From contig JAMWBK010000009.1 of the NCBI GenBank assembly GCA_029953675.1, positions 992,001-1,056,000 on the forward strand: DNA of 64,000 nucleotides, given 5' to 3'. This stretch comes from Rhodosorus marinus (lineage: Eukaryota; Rhodophyta; Stylonematophyceae; Stylonematales; Stylonemataceae). Below are positions 1-11,433 of this stretch, in pieces. The stretch's first letter is position 1, and the number at the start of each line of letters is the position of its first letter. The notes beneath the pieces were generated by a model. The model searched no databases and was not told the origin of the DNA. It saw only the letters and a program-made list of their open reading frames with translations. The position numbers and the translations under genes were made by a program.

Positions 1-2590
1 ACAGCAACCATCAAGGCGCTCCAGCATTATTCGAAGCAGACTTGGAAAACCAACCACTTGCTCACAATGATACTGGGTGGAAGAGGTGGGTGAGCGGAGG
101 GAGGACTTGTGGTTCCCCAGCCAACTTTGTGTAAAGGATGCATCCCCTTCCAAGGCCTTCACCCCTTCCATTCCAGCTTTCGTAGCTGTTCCTCATGCAA
201 GTAGATTCATCCATTCCCACAAGGCAAACACAGCCCTCCTTTTCAGAAACAGGTGGGCAAAGTTCGAAGGAATGTATGAGATACTACAACTGCCAAAATA
301 CCTTTCGTTTTCCGACCTGGATTCCTCCCCAACAGCTGCCGTGTCTCAATCAATAGTTAGTGTGCCGTTACCTCAGTTATCCCCCCCCCCAAAAGACCAT
401 TCCGACTCTTAACGCAGAAGTGGGACATTGCAGAAAAGCCTCTTTGATATCGAATTTTTGTCTTCCAAAACGAGTTTAGAACAAATTAAATTTCATTTTT
501 TTCCAATTATTTCCCAGTCGATCCTAAAAAAGGCACTTTAAATTACCACGTGTCCTACAATCCTGGAAATTCTTATATGTTCTTTCCAAGAAATACGCGT
601 CTGGGACATAGTCTGAATTCCATATTCCTAGAATAGTTCTGGGCGAGTTAATTCAAAACGGTGTGCTTGGCTCTACCAATTATCGTGACCTGCAACCGGT
701 GATCAGCGAATGATTATTAGCAAGTTGTCTCAATGTCAGTCTTACAGTTTTAACTTACCAATCATATATGAAGAAAGTTAAGAATCTGCGTCCGGATTCT
801 TCAGAAAAAGTCAATGATTGGTCAGAAGATTGAAGAGTTGTGATTCCTTCGAAATATGAAATCTCGTGGATTATCTGCGGGATGTGTAATTGGCGGGGAA
901 ATGGAATTGCAAAAATAATTTGCACAATAAATCCGTTCGGCAAAGTACACTCACAGATTCAATGGGTAGACACTCGGCCCCCTTAGACAAGGTGCGTACA
1001 AAACCCTCAATCGCTCCCACCCCCCCCCACCTCTCTTGAATTTTTATGCGACAATAATAAATATGTTTAAATATGAGAAGAAAAATGAATTTGCTCCCGA
1101 AAAGCAACAACGTGCTGGAAGATATTCCTCCAACCCTCTAACCCATACACTTGCACAATCTCCATTTACATTTGCTTTGCGAGATGAGGGGTGTGCGAAG
1201 TGGACTGTTTAGCAATCTTGTAGAAACATCGTCGACACGCTCAAAAGGATAAAAATATAGGAAAATCCCTCGGTCCGCAAAAGAAAAATGGTGGGGCTTC
1301 TAGAGGCCTCCTCCGGGCCATTCATGTTGTCCATCGGATACACTCCTCCATCTCCCCCTTTTACAATTTAACAACATACTTATGATTACCAAATTACTCC
1401 AATCTCTCCTCAGGAGGCCCCCCCGTGCCAAGCCGATCCTACCAAATTATGCTTTTCTTTAAAAACATACAACGAATAGCCGAAAAATAGATATTTTGAT
1501 TAGAAAAAAATGACATCAGTATCTCCATAGGTCAACTCAGTAGAAAAGCGATCTAATGGTTCCCATTGATTGGTCAGAGCATTCCATTCCTGACGGCTTG
1601 TCATCTCGAACTTTCTCCCATCAAAATCCCCTTCTTTGTTTTCAATACTTTTTAAAGGACTGTCCATTGCACCCCTCCCAAAAATAAACTTTATTCAATA
1701 TTCATCACCGCCTCCCCCCCCCCCTTTCCGAAAACAAGAAAGTCCTGTCGCATATCTGACGTCCTGGCTCCTCTGTTACACATCCCTCTCCCTCCCCCCC
1801 TCTCAGAGTGTGTAGCCCACAAGACGGGTGACGCCCACACGAAAAACCTTGGAAAATATTTATATAATTTATATATTTTCATGTCGCGGATAGGTTTCCA
1901 GAAAAGACCTATACAAGTCACCACAGCTGTCATCAAATTTTCTAATTTTGTATTGTCGTCAAGAAGTTTGATTGGTTTGTTGAATTTCTTTAAAACATTA
2001 ACGAATTATGTTTGAGATATTGTAAAGGGGATGGATGGGGCGGAAATTGCAATGTGCGAGGGGTAAGAATATTGGTGTAAATGGTTGATATTGTTTTTGA
2101 GAATATTAGATAGTTTATGAATTAAATGGAATGGGTGCGGATGAGGGGTGAATTTGGGTTGTTGGGGTAAATGGACTGACTGAACAGCAGCTTCGATGGG
2201 GCTGAGCTGGTGTGCTATTTAGGCGTTGGTCAGGGGTTTGTTGAGGGTGGTGAGGGTGCTATTGGGAGAGGGGAGGGATGGTATCTTTTGTTGAGCTGAA
2301 GGCGAATGGTGAACGAGTTCTTTAAGGAGGACGGAAAGAGTCGAGAAACATGAGAACTTTTGAGGTTCTTTAGTTTATCTAACTTCTTACGAATGAATTC
2401 GTAAACTTTGGTGGTGTGAATATTGACTGTTGGGTTTTGTTTGGTTGCTTCGTGGTCTTTTCTGAGCCCGCGGGTGTGAATAGAAGCGCATGGGAAGGAA
2501 ACCGGGACTGTGAATAGTGTGTAACCTTTCCTCGTCGTTTTGTTTGATTGTAGTTTGACGTTCTGTCGTATCTTGTTGTGAATTTGAAAG
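1..2590. other. Intergenic, no gene seen
   Basis: I see no convincing gene here. Open frames are short, shift constantly and resemble no family I know. The stretch is AT-rich with pure C runs (10 C at 381-390, 11 C at 1714-1724). The last few hundred bases presumably hold the promoter and 5' UTR of the kinase gene at 2591. Confidence 0.6.
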
Positions 2591-3601
2591 ATGAGTACGT
2601 TGGTGTGGAGAGCGACTGCAGAGTCGTATAAAGGATTGAAGGCCGGTACTGGCCAGAGTGCGACAAACGTCGCTGACAGTTGGGAAAGCATGCAGAGGCC
2701 ATGCAGAGAAAGCACTTCTGGGGTGTATGTACTTCCGGCGCGGAACTCGCGCGAACCCGCTGCAGTGTTCAAACCCAAGGACGAAGAGGTTGGCCGCGGG
2801 CACGGTCGTGTCCTGGCTGACTTTGGAAGAGGAAGCGGTGCCGTGCGAGAGGTTGCAGCTTACGAATTGGATAGAGAGGGTTTTGCTGGTGTTTCGGAGA
2901 CAAGGATGGTCAAATTGTCAGCTGGTGGACTCGAGAAGGAGGGAATGTTACAAGCATTTGTTGAAAATGTTGGTGACTCGGAGGATTATGGGCCTAGCCT
3001 CTTCGGAGTGGAGAATGTCCAGCGCATTGCTGCGTTCGATATTAGGATCATGAACGCGGATCGTCACGCCGGAAATTTGCTGGTTTCGAAGACTGATGGA
3101 GAGTACAAACTGCATCCAATTGACCACGGCTTGTCGATGCCTGACAACGTGCGTACTCTACCATGGCCTGTTTGGATGGACTGGGAGCAAGTGAAGCAAC
3201 CAATGACAGCAGAGGTGAAGGATTATATTATGAATCTGGATCCCCAAAGTGACGCGAAATTGCTCCGCTCGAAATTTGGCAAGGCCATAAGCGACGGTGC
3301 CGTTGATGCCCTCACTTGCGGAACTGTCCTGCTGCAGGTGGGAGCGAGTCTTGGGCTGAGTCTGTTCGACGTGGGCAAGATGATCTTTTCTGTAGACGCT
3401 GAGACACCCGGCTTCATGGAGAGACTCTTGACAAACCCGGTCGTCAGTCACTTAGCAAATGTTCTTGAACAGAGCTGCCAGGTTGAGAGCAGGTGCTCGA
3501 CGATTGTTGAGCTCACACTTGAAAGTGCTTCGCTCTTGGCTGAGATCGATCCGAATAAGGTACATGATCTTGTAGCTCAGATTAATTCCAACGGGAACTG
3601 A
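2591..3601 (+). CDS. PI4KG: Phosphatidylinositol 4-kinase gamma-like (PI3/PI4-kinase fold)
   Basis: A single-exon, 336-residue protein with the PI3/PI4-kinase fold of the plant PI4K-gamma group. Visible motifs are the nucleotide-binding strand VFKPKDEE (59-66), the catalytic loop NADRHAGNLL (155-164) with Asp157 and Asn162, and the metal-binding IDHG (177-180) where protein kinases have DFG. Family members phosphorylate phosphatidylinositol, or in some plant cases proteins. Plant homologues carry N-terminal ubiquitin-like domains. None is present here, so this is essentially a bare kinase core. The ATG at 2591 is the first in frame, and about 40 residues precede the domain. It converges with the uS15m gene, whose stop lies 200 bp away. 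The family is clear, but the true substrate cannot be read from sequence. Confidence 0.85.
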   Translation: MSTLVWRATAESYKGLKAGTGQSATNVADSWESMQRPCRESTSGVYVLPARNSREPAAVFKPKDEEVGRGHGRVLADFGRGSGAVREVAAYELDREGFAGVSETRMVKLSAGGLEKEGMLQAFVENVGDSEDYGPSLFGVENVQRIAAFDIRIMNADRHAGNLLVSKTDGEYKLHPIDHGLSMPDNVRTLPWPVWMDWEQVKQPMTAEVKDYIMNLDPQSDAKLLRSKFGKAISDGAVDALTCGTVLLQVGASLGLSLFDVGKMIFSVDAETPGFMERLLTNPVVSHLANVLEQSCQVESRCSTIVELTLESASLLAEIDPNKVHDLVAQINSNGN

Positions 3602-3804
3602 AGTAAAGAAGTCGCAGAAGACTGCACTCGAGAAGGATTTTGTAAGGAACAAATATTCGTCCGGTTGTTGCCACGCAGTTGCCACGCACACAGACATATC
3701 TACTCGTCGAACCCCATGCTCAGAGTTGACATGGGACTGTAGAGACCAATGGATTTTGTTTGCCAAAGAATCAGCTTAAGTGTACAGATTTATTTTGCAA
3801 AGAA

Positions 3805-4739
3805 TTAGGGTGAGTTTCTCCAAAAGGTTTCAGGGGCTCCATATACCACTCGCCGTTTGCGCTTCTGCTCATCCCTCCACAAAGGGTACCTCAACCGCCT
3901 CATTGGTGGTTCGAACTCCACCTGAGGATATCGCTCCCTAGTTTTTATGAGCTTTTCAGGATTTCCCATCCAGGTATGAGAAAGCATCTCCCTAAAGCCT
4001 AGAGTCTTCGTCACGAGCTTATAGTCCTCTACATGGGCAGCAAAATACAACGACGTGAGTCCTCTACCACGAGAAGAATTCGAGTACGCTATATTGGTTT
4101 GTTCTCTGGATGCGACTCGACATACCTATGCTAATCTTCCGAAGATTCTTCAGCATGCGATCCCTGAGATGCATCATCAAGAGCATTCGAAGCTTGCCCT
4201 TGTGCCACTCCCTGTATCGCCTATGCATCACAAGTTTTTCCAGATGCTTGATCCTTACGGTCAACGCAGCAACTAGGAAAGAGAATAAGGTTACGGATCA
4301 GATGCGGTTACTCGTACCCTGACTCCCCGTAATCCTACGTTCGAAAGGTTTACTTGGAATAGGGCCTTGTTGTAGTGAACGTACTGTGGCATTTGAGCGA
4401 ATGATCCCAAAAGGTCTCTGGGTCCTTGAATTGATCAATTGCCTTACGGTACTCCATGAGGTTGAAGGTCCGCTGTGCGCAATACTCCGGCCCAATTACT
4501 TTCTTGGTGATCTCCGAAATCCCGACCTGATCTAGTAGCTGGTTTTGGACTTTGAACTCATTGCAGGTTACATAATCACCTGGAATAGGCCAGACTTTCT
4601 TCTGCCCAACCAAACTGTGTTCTTCTGGTGGAGGCCCCTGCGCGGGCCCGATCGCATTCGGAATTTTGTCCTGCGTATTTGACATCCATCGCTGAGCACC
4701 ACTCCAGGACTTCCTGCATGATAGCACTCGACGAAGCAT
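3805..4739 (-). CDS. MRPS15: Mitochondrial ribosomal protein uS15m
   Basis: Three exons on the minus strand: 4739-4385, 4272-4126 and 4028-3805, giving 241 residues. Junctions use GTACGT and GTATGT donors and keep frame. The S15 fold runs from about residue 119. It has the arginine and leucine helix RIKHLEKLVMHRR, then HKGKLRMLL, then LRDRMLKNLRK, and after the last junction DYKLVTKTLGFR, which matches the RY..LI..LGLR end of bacterial S15. A basic N-terminus rich in Arg, Ser and Leu (MLRRVLSCRKSW) looks like a mitochondrial presequence, and both sides of the S15 core are extended as in mitoribosomal proteins. It would bind small-subunit rRNA in the platform. No single exon is recognisable on its own, so the splice model carries the call. 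A plastid location is less likely but not excluded. Confidence 0.8.
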
Positions 4740-6703
4740 CCTAAACTCTCGACAATAGAGGCTTCTAAGAGAAACGTAAAATCGAAAACTTGAAATCCAG
4801 AACTGCCTTGAAATTCTCAGAACCAGAGACCAAAGCAAAACCAGGCACAAGTGAGCCAACTACCTCGACACCCTCTCGCCTGCCCCAGCCGCAACAAGGA
4901 GGCAGATAACCCGAAATATTCAACCCCACCAAACTGCTTTGCTTTTCTCGAACCAGTTTCCAATTGGCTTTATTAACTCATCCAACCCAACCGGACTTCC
5001 CTCCGATACTTCTCAAAACTTTCTTCATCCGTAGCTATATACCTGAAGAAACACGTTTTTACAGATCTCTACCTACGCGCTTTCTTCCCTATCCACATTC
5101 CCCAAGATTACCTCCTACAGACAACCATCTACGGGTACCAACATATTCCCCCAAACCCCCTACAGCCCGCTCTCCGTCCAAGCCCAAAAGGAGAGTCAGC
5201 ACAAGGCCGATCACGTCCTGATCATCAAACCCGACAAGCGATTTCAAGAATCCAGCGGGCTTCGGGCAATCATTACGAGCGCTTTGATCACTCTGAAGGA
5301 GTCTATTACTATATCTCGATCCAAAAATATTAGACCGAATCTGAAGTCAAACCTTGAGGAATAAGACTCCGTTGCTATCGTCCTCGTCCAAGAGGCCAAG
5401 CTAGACCAAAAACCAGCTCTCAATCAAAATAACAATCTATATTGATTATAATGACTGAATACCTATATGGCGACTAAATGTATGTATTGTATATTTGTGG
5501 TAGTATAGACGGTAGCACGTTCTGCTTATTTCCGGAATTAAATTTGAACACTTTGTTTGGTACAGAGCTAAAACTTGTCTTGTCTTGACATAGACTACGA
5601 TCTAAAGCCTAGTCGACCTTAAGTAGAGAACGGGCATACTTAAAATAGACGTAAATTAGAATCTAGCCGGTCCATCTAGCTGTAAGAAGTGAGAAATAGA
5701 GCACCGCCCGCCATCTTTTCTGTCGACGAAAATGCAGGGCGAAGCGAATGGTGAGGAGCGTGGGCGGAACGAGATTCCCACTCAAACAAGTCCTTGAGTT
5801 GATTCTTCAATTCTTTCTGGGTCAGGGAGACTCCGCCTGTATGGTACGCGCTGTAGGGGGTGGAACGTCGCAGATCCACCGGCTCAAATCCTTCACTTTA
5901 GTTGGACTACGATCTAAAACCAAGGTCAAGTCGATACTAAGTTCGACTTCAGCAGACACATCAAGTTCTACAAAATAGATGTAGGCTAGAATCTAGCATA
6001 TAAATCTAGCCAGTTAAATACTGAAAAATAGACAAACCTCTAGACAGAAATCAAGGAAAAAAGAATGATAAAGGATGATGTGTAGGTGGGCCTAATGGGA
6101 CATCCCTAAAAAAAAATGACATAGAAGGGTCGTCTCCAAATTTGTCCGAGAAAAGAGGTGGAAAAAGCAAAATAGAAGCGCAGAGGGGATAAACTGGAAC
6201 GTAGTTTTCGTTATCAGTTCCTACGGCCTCCAAGCGTTGATCTTGGCCTTCCGGCTGCACGTGTGTGGCGGAAAAGACCCCTGCCACAAATTATAGTATT
6301 TGATGTCTCAAAATAACGATTTCGCTTATTATGTCTTAGAAAATAATAAGCACTACTAGCTTCTAGGCTTTAGAGATATGATGACACGTGTCCGAAACAT
6401 TAGCTTTGTCGTGTAAATCAAGTTCCAATATTCTTGATTAAGAACAATGTGGGATTGGCTTAGTATTTTGAGTTTGGCCATTTTTGTGGAGCATAGTGCC
6501 GAGATTGTGTAAAGCGGCGGAGGTCGTTAGAGGAGTTTGGCAGCGTCAGTTTCGACCTCTGCTGGGACTGCTAGAGCTTATCTGGATATAGACGCTCTGA
6601 TTGCGTATTGCGATAGCGCTATCTCGTTTGTTTTGTTATTGTTTGTTTGTGTTTTGGGCAGCGCTTGTTCCAGCGCCACCTGTTACTTGAGGAGGCCAAA
6701 AGT
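4740..6703. other. Intergenic region with a diverged direct repeat
   Basis: No supported gene. A pyrimidine-rich part precedes 5220. Around 5588 and again around 5903 the sequence runs GACTACGATCTAAA, followed about 60-80 bp later by AAAATAGAYGTA and TAGAATCTAGC, so the block looks locally duplicated with a period near 315 bp. Promoter and 5' UTR of the TrpRS gene must lie near 6400-6700. Confidence 0.5.
5588..6013. repeat. Diverged direct repeat, period about 315 bp
   Basis: Two copies share the blocks GACTACGATCTAAA and AAAATAGAYGTA...TAGAATCTAGC in the same order, at about 5588-5682 and 5903-6013. The spacers differ. There are no terminal inverted repeats and no coding capacity, so it looks like an old local duplication rather than a transposon. 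Confidence 0.5.
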
Positions 6704-8351
6704 ATGGATAGGAAAAAGGTTTCTGCTTTCCTGGGGGTGCATGGGTTGGCGAGATCGAAAAGATTAGAACGTGTGCGTGCGTGTAGCACGGAAACCAGTG
6801 GATCTACTACGGAGATGCAGCCGGAGAGAACGATTCTAACATCGCTCCCCGAGCTCAAGACTGACAGGAAGCTGAGAGTGCTCTCTGGCGTTCAACCGAC
6901 TGGGACACTGCACCTGGGCAACTACCTCGGAGCCATACAGCAATGGGTTAAGAATCAGGATAAGTTTGACAATTTCTTTACCATAGTAGATCTTCACGCG
7001 ATAACGCTGCCCCATGACCCGAAGGCGTTGCGTCAGAGCTCTATGACCACTGCGGCACTTTACCTGGCATGTGGTGAGAGCTTGTTTCTGTCTGGAAGCT
7101 TACTCTCTTCGCACAACAGTCATGTATTAATTTGTTTTCCTGGTGGTGGCCATGTGCTATTTTAGGTCTGGATCCAAAGACCAGCAGCATCTTCCTCCAA
7201 AGTCACGTTCCTGCACACGCCGAACTCACGTGGTTGCTCAACTGCGCGACTCCGATCGGCTGGCTGGAGAGAATGGTACAGTATAAGGAGAAGGCACGCA
7301 AGGCTGGGGAGAACGTGTCCGTGGGTCTCCTTGACTACCCCGTCCTGATGGCGGCAGATATTCTTCTGTACCAAGCCGATCTGGTACCGGTCGGCGATGA
7401 TCAAAACCAGCATCTTGAGCTGGCACGGAACATCCGCGGACGTTTTAAAAACCTCTATGAGTACGCCCTGTTTTACTACTGGTTATGTTGAACTGAGCAA
7501 CAGACCCCCAAGCTGATCGCGTTCTTGCCACACCCCCACCCCACAGTAAGCGAGGAAAGAGAAGGGTCTTCAAGGAACCCAAGACCCTCCTCCAGAAGGA
7601 CGTAGCTAGAGTCATGGCGTTAGATGACGGAACGAAGAAGATGAGCAAATCCGACGAGAGTGACAACTCCAGAATCAACCTGCTGGATCCTCCAGACGTC
7701 ATCGCTAGGAAGATCAAAAGGTACCACCCCGCTCAGGTGGAAAGAGAAATAGACATCTTGTCCAAGCTTCTGACGCACTGTTCCGTGACATACATAAACT
7801 TCTGACTCTGTCTCTTCTAGATGCAAAACTGATTCGATCGCGGGGCTTCAGTTTGACAATCCCGAACGACCCGAGTGTAATAATCTGCTGACCATTTACC
7901 AGGGAGTAACTGGAATACCGAAGGAGGACATTGCGGCTGAGTTTGCAGATTCTAACTTTGGAACGTACGGAGGAGTTTAAGCTTTTTGTTTCAATCGTTC
8001 GACTTCCTGGACTCAACAGATATTTCGCTCTTCCTCGTGATCTGCAGCATCAAGAAGGTCCTAACTGAAGCACTCGTAGAGAAGCTCACTCCCATTCAGA
8101 CGACGTATGGTGAACTTATGGAAGACCAAACCTATTTGAAACAAGTCCTGAGGAATGGTAAGTTTCCTTAGCGATCTCGGACTGGAGTGTTCACTCTTGC
8201 ATTAAGAGTGCTCGAACTGAGCGATCCGTCCATGCTCCACTATACGATTCCACTTCCAGGTGCGGAGAGGGCAAACAGTGTTGCTTCCGACACTTTGGCA
8301 AAAGCTCAGTCTTCCATGGGCTTCGTTACACTTGATGACATTGCCGAGTAG
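6704..8351 (+). CDS. WARS2: Tryptophanyl-tRNA synthetase, bacterial/organellar type
   Basis: Class I synthetase charging tRNA-Trp, of the bacterial type used in organelles. Six exons: 6704-7073, 7166-7460, 7547-7720, 7821-7964, 8048-8157 and 8260-8351, giving 394 residues. The HIGH-type signature is [11 protein letters not shown] (66-76) and the KMSKS loop is KKMSKSD (252-258). In between sit [14 protein letters not shown] and [13 protein letters not shown], both standard for the family. The C-terminal helices end with [16 protein letters not shown], close to bacterial TrpS. Some 55 residues precede the catalytic core and are basic, consistent with an organelle targeting sequence. The exon 4/5 junction is chosen at GTACGG, giving FGTIKK where bacterial enzymes have YGDFKK. 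Mitochondrion, plastid or both cannot be decided. Confidence 0.93.
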
Positions 8352-8921
8352 ACGGATGCTTGTCGAATCTAATTTGGTAATTCACCCCATTACCGCGGTA
8401 AAGGTGTCCGCGAGAGCTAAACGAACTGACTCCGATATCGCTTTAGTAGTGACTGGAGTTTGGCTTTGCGAGGTCGCTGCTAGATAAATATAACTTATCG
8501 TTCATGAGGGTATCCGTCAGGCTAGTCTTGAGGAAGCTTGTCCATGCCCGCTCGCGCCGTCTGGCACCAGGGTCTATTGGAGTGCCTCTTGTGACAATCG
8601 AAATGGGGGGGCTCTACCACGAATCAAGCCGCATCCTCAGGTCCCCGAAAAAGCTGCTGCCTTACTGAGTGGTTACCTGGTATGCTATTGGATCCTGATG
8701 TCGCACCTTCGTGTTCCAGCCCAGAGCGGCATGTTGAGTAGTGTGTTTTTGACGACTGAGCCAGCCTTGGTTGCTCACTGTTTGCAACCAAGGAAAAGCG
8801 GCCATTCATGTCTAGTCGATTTAGTAGGGCTCCAAGCGGAATCAGCGATCTCCAACCAAAAAAAGGGGATGGGAGTTAGAAATAGTTCCTAAATTTGATT
8901 CTCGAGGTTAGCAAAGTGGTC
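8352..8921. other. Intergenic between convergent genes
   Basis: Between the 3' ends of the TrpRS and START-domain genes. I see no coding potential, RNA gene or repeat. Confidence 0.5.
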
Positions 8922-9811
8922 CTATTTTCGGTTCGCCGCCGCTTCCAGGGAGTTGATGAATGTTACTGGGGAGTTTGCGCAGAGAAGGTTGATGACCTTA
9001 CTCCCGAGAGATGTATCGGCTATTCCGCCGGGGTTGACGTGGCTAAGGACCATAAAGTCCGTCGACTCAGGATCGTCCTCCGCCTGCATCATGACATTTC
9101 CAGCGAGAAGAACTTCCGCTCTTACGAACTGATTTCCAATAGATTGAAAAGGAGCCCATTGGAGAGAACAGTTTAGGGATCGAGTTGTTGTGCTTGTGCA
9201 GCGGGAATGCGTTCCCATGCTGTCCTGATCCGTACCTTGTTAGTTGGCTTCGCGTCCTCATGTACCTCAGGTCGATTCACGACCACGTATCCACTTTGCA
9301 TTGGCCTGTAATGTACCCTAGTAACGAAATCTCTTGCTTTAAGCAGTCCACCTCCAAATCTACCCGTAGCTGCCCAAGAGATTTTGGTGTTCTTCCCAAT
9401 ATATTCGAGATCCTTCAGCTCCTTACAATGCTCGTTGTATTCAGGAACTCTGCTATTGTCCAGGAACAGATCGAACAGCTTGCGCGCAGGAGCCTTGATT
9501 CTCGCCTTGGCCATCACCACGAAGAACTTCTGAGCTCTGCCGGCATCTCCTCCTCCAAAACTGACATCGCTGGACAGTCTTTTTCTCCAGATCACGATCG
9601 ATCCAGTTCTCCTAATCTCCTGCCATCCACCTTCCTCGGCTACCTTAAACATAGTCTTAAGCAGCTCATCGTTCTTCTTTTCCACATCCGGATATTTCAC
9701 AGGCACATTTCCGCCAGCGTTCCCAATGGACGCCAAATCATCCCTCGATCGACTCAAATTCTTTCCCAAGTTTTTCAAAAACGAATCGAACTGTTGAAAC
9801 GCGCCGTCCAT
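8922..9811 (-). CDS. START-domain lipid-transfer-like protein
   Basis: Two exons, 9811-9236 and 9128-8922, make 260 residues. Most of the protein from about residue 60 is a START domain, the hydrophobic cavity fold that binds sterols or phospholipids. Signs are GSIVIWRKRL, KARIKAPARKLFDLFLDN, SWAATGRFGG, ARDFVTRVHYR and, after the junction, FVRAEVLLAGNVMM and the hallmark HVNPGGIAD. No signal peptide or membrane segment is seen, so a cytosolic lipid carrier or sensor is likely; the ligand is unknown. The first in-frame ATG (9811) is used. An open stretch in another frame just upstream (about 9966-9840) could be an extra 5' exon, so the N-terminus is uncertain. It converges with TrpRS. Confidence 0.8.
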
Positions 9812-11433
9812 CGGGTCTGAAAAACGTCGGATCCTATGGTATCTTTCCAACAGAAGCTACTCAAGATCAGTCGATCCGATTCCCCCTCCATTACACACCG
9901 CATCCCATCCTCAAAAGCCCAATAAGCAATTCGTCCGCGAGAAACATCATCTTCTCCAACGCTCAAGCAATGTCTTTTTCCCTGAGCTTTTCGCCGCGCA
10001 GGCTAGTCGGCTGACTGCGAATCTTGACTTGGCGTGACGGGTAGTACTGTTGTTTCCTACTCGTTTACAATTCTGAACTCTTTCAACTGGCCTACATCAA
10101 ACCGCTCTGTAGCTGCAACGCTTAGTTTTGTTATGAGAGTACTCTACTAAGCCAGTTGCACAAGTGGGTGCCTGGTCGTGAATCGACCTGAGCTCTGAGG
10201 ACTCATTTCAGGTTTGTCAGCTCGACAGTCTTTCAGCACGAGATAATAGTCTAGGTTTCTCTCCCCCGAAAACCGTTCCATCTTCAGCTTTCCAGTACGC
10301 AAGTCGTTGGAGAAATGTGGTCTTAACCGCTCAAAACCAAAAAAAATTGGAAAGCTTTCCCTGATGGGGATGAGTCGAGTGACTGCGAATCTTGAGGGCA
10401 GAGGCAGCGAGTATTGGAGACGTGCATCAGTACAAACATGTACTACCGCTCTCGCGACTTAATGGATTTGTTTGTAAAACCTTCCAACTGGCCCACGGAA
10501 AACCGCGCCGTAGTTGCAGCAATTGACACCAGCGCACAGTACAGGTCAAGGGCAAAAGTGGGCAACGGCTCGTGAATCCACCTGAGCTCTGAGGATTTGG
10601 TTCAGGCATTTGAGCTCCAGAAGCTTTCAGAACGAGATTCAAGTGCCGCTTTCTGGAACTATCGGTATCCACCGCGTTGTCATCCCTTTGCTCATGAACG
10701 CCTCAGAACTGCTTGAGCTTCTGGGGATCCAGGTCAAGATTGAGGAGTAGTCAAACTTTGCTTGGATCTGAAAATTACCAATGCGCAACAAGTTCTGTGG
10801 GGTTGATGCGGAAGGATAACCGGACTAAAGGTGGCAGTTGCCCATCACGACTCCGGGTTTTTTCCATCTTTCCTAATACCCCGTACCATCAGTGCTAGTC
10901 CGAGCTGAAACAGTCCAGTCATGATGCGATGGTCACCATACGCTAATGAGAAGCAAGTTTGCTCGTTTTTCTTTACCTCCTGTCGGCATCCTAAGAAGTG
11001 GAGTAAGAGTACACGATAGACGGTTGCGCCTTCCCTCAGAGGGAAGTGCTAGGAATCACATGTACGTGAGTGCAAGATCAACAGGCCGTGGCCTAAGACG
11101 TAAAAACCTGCTTGCTCAATGAGAGTCCTCGTTGATCAAGGCTAGAATTGCTCGTGGAATCCTCATAGACGCCACCCAAATTGCGCTCCTTTCCTCATGC
11201 CTTTTTGCGAACAGAGCAACGCGGAGATTCTTGTCCTGACGGCGCTATTTCCCTCGTCAGGTCGACTCGTCGAGGTTGACACCCAAAGAATCAGCTTCTT
11301 GGCCGCTGTACGTGAAAGGCTCGGAAAGGAACCCTCGGCTCGAAGAGCTTCGATTATTCGAGGAAGAAGCTAGAAGACAGGAAAAAGACTCGGTACGCGC
11401 TGTTCGCCTTATTTCGCCAGAAAGTGGATTGGC
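9812..11433. other. Intergenic with a duplicated block
   Basis: No gene recognised. The main feature is a pair of diverged repeats listed separately (10013-10680). The remainder up to the STRAP stop codon is featureless to my reading. Confidence 0.5.
10013..10680. repeat. Two-copy diverged tandem repeat, period about 370-395 bp
   Basis: The order GACTGCGAATCTTG, then CTTYCAACTGGCCYAC, CCGYGYYGTAGYTGCA, AAGTGGG, TCGTGAATC and CCTGAGCTCTGAGGA, then CTTTCAG-ACGAG, occurs from 10013 and again from 10381. Offsets drift from 368 to 395 bp through indels. Neither copy is coding. Confidence 0.7.

Noticed and set aside
77-412. Open frame of 111 codons on the plus strand
   Set aside because: Biased composition, a poly-Pro end from a C run, and no family resemblance.
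2230-2803. Overlapping minus-strand frames of 107-182 codons
   Set aside because: They overlap the PI4K 5' end in three different frames and are low-complexity.
3900-3930. GGTTCGAACTCC, resembling a tRNA T-loop
   Set aside because: It lies inside the third exon of uS15m and has no cloverleaf.
9840-9966. An upstream exon of the START-domain gene
   Set aside because: Open frame exists, but I found no donor/acceptor pair joining it in frame with a normal intron length.
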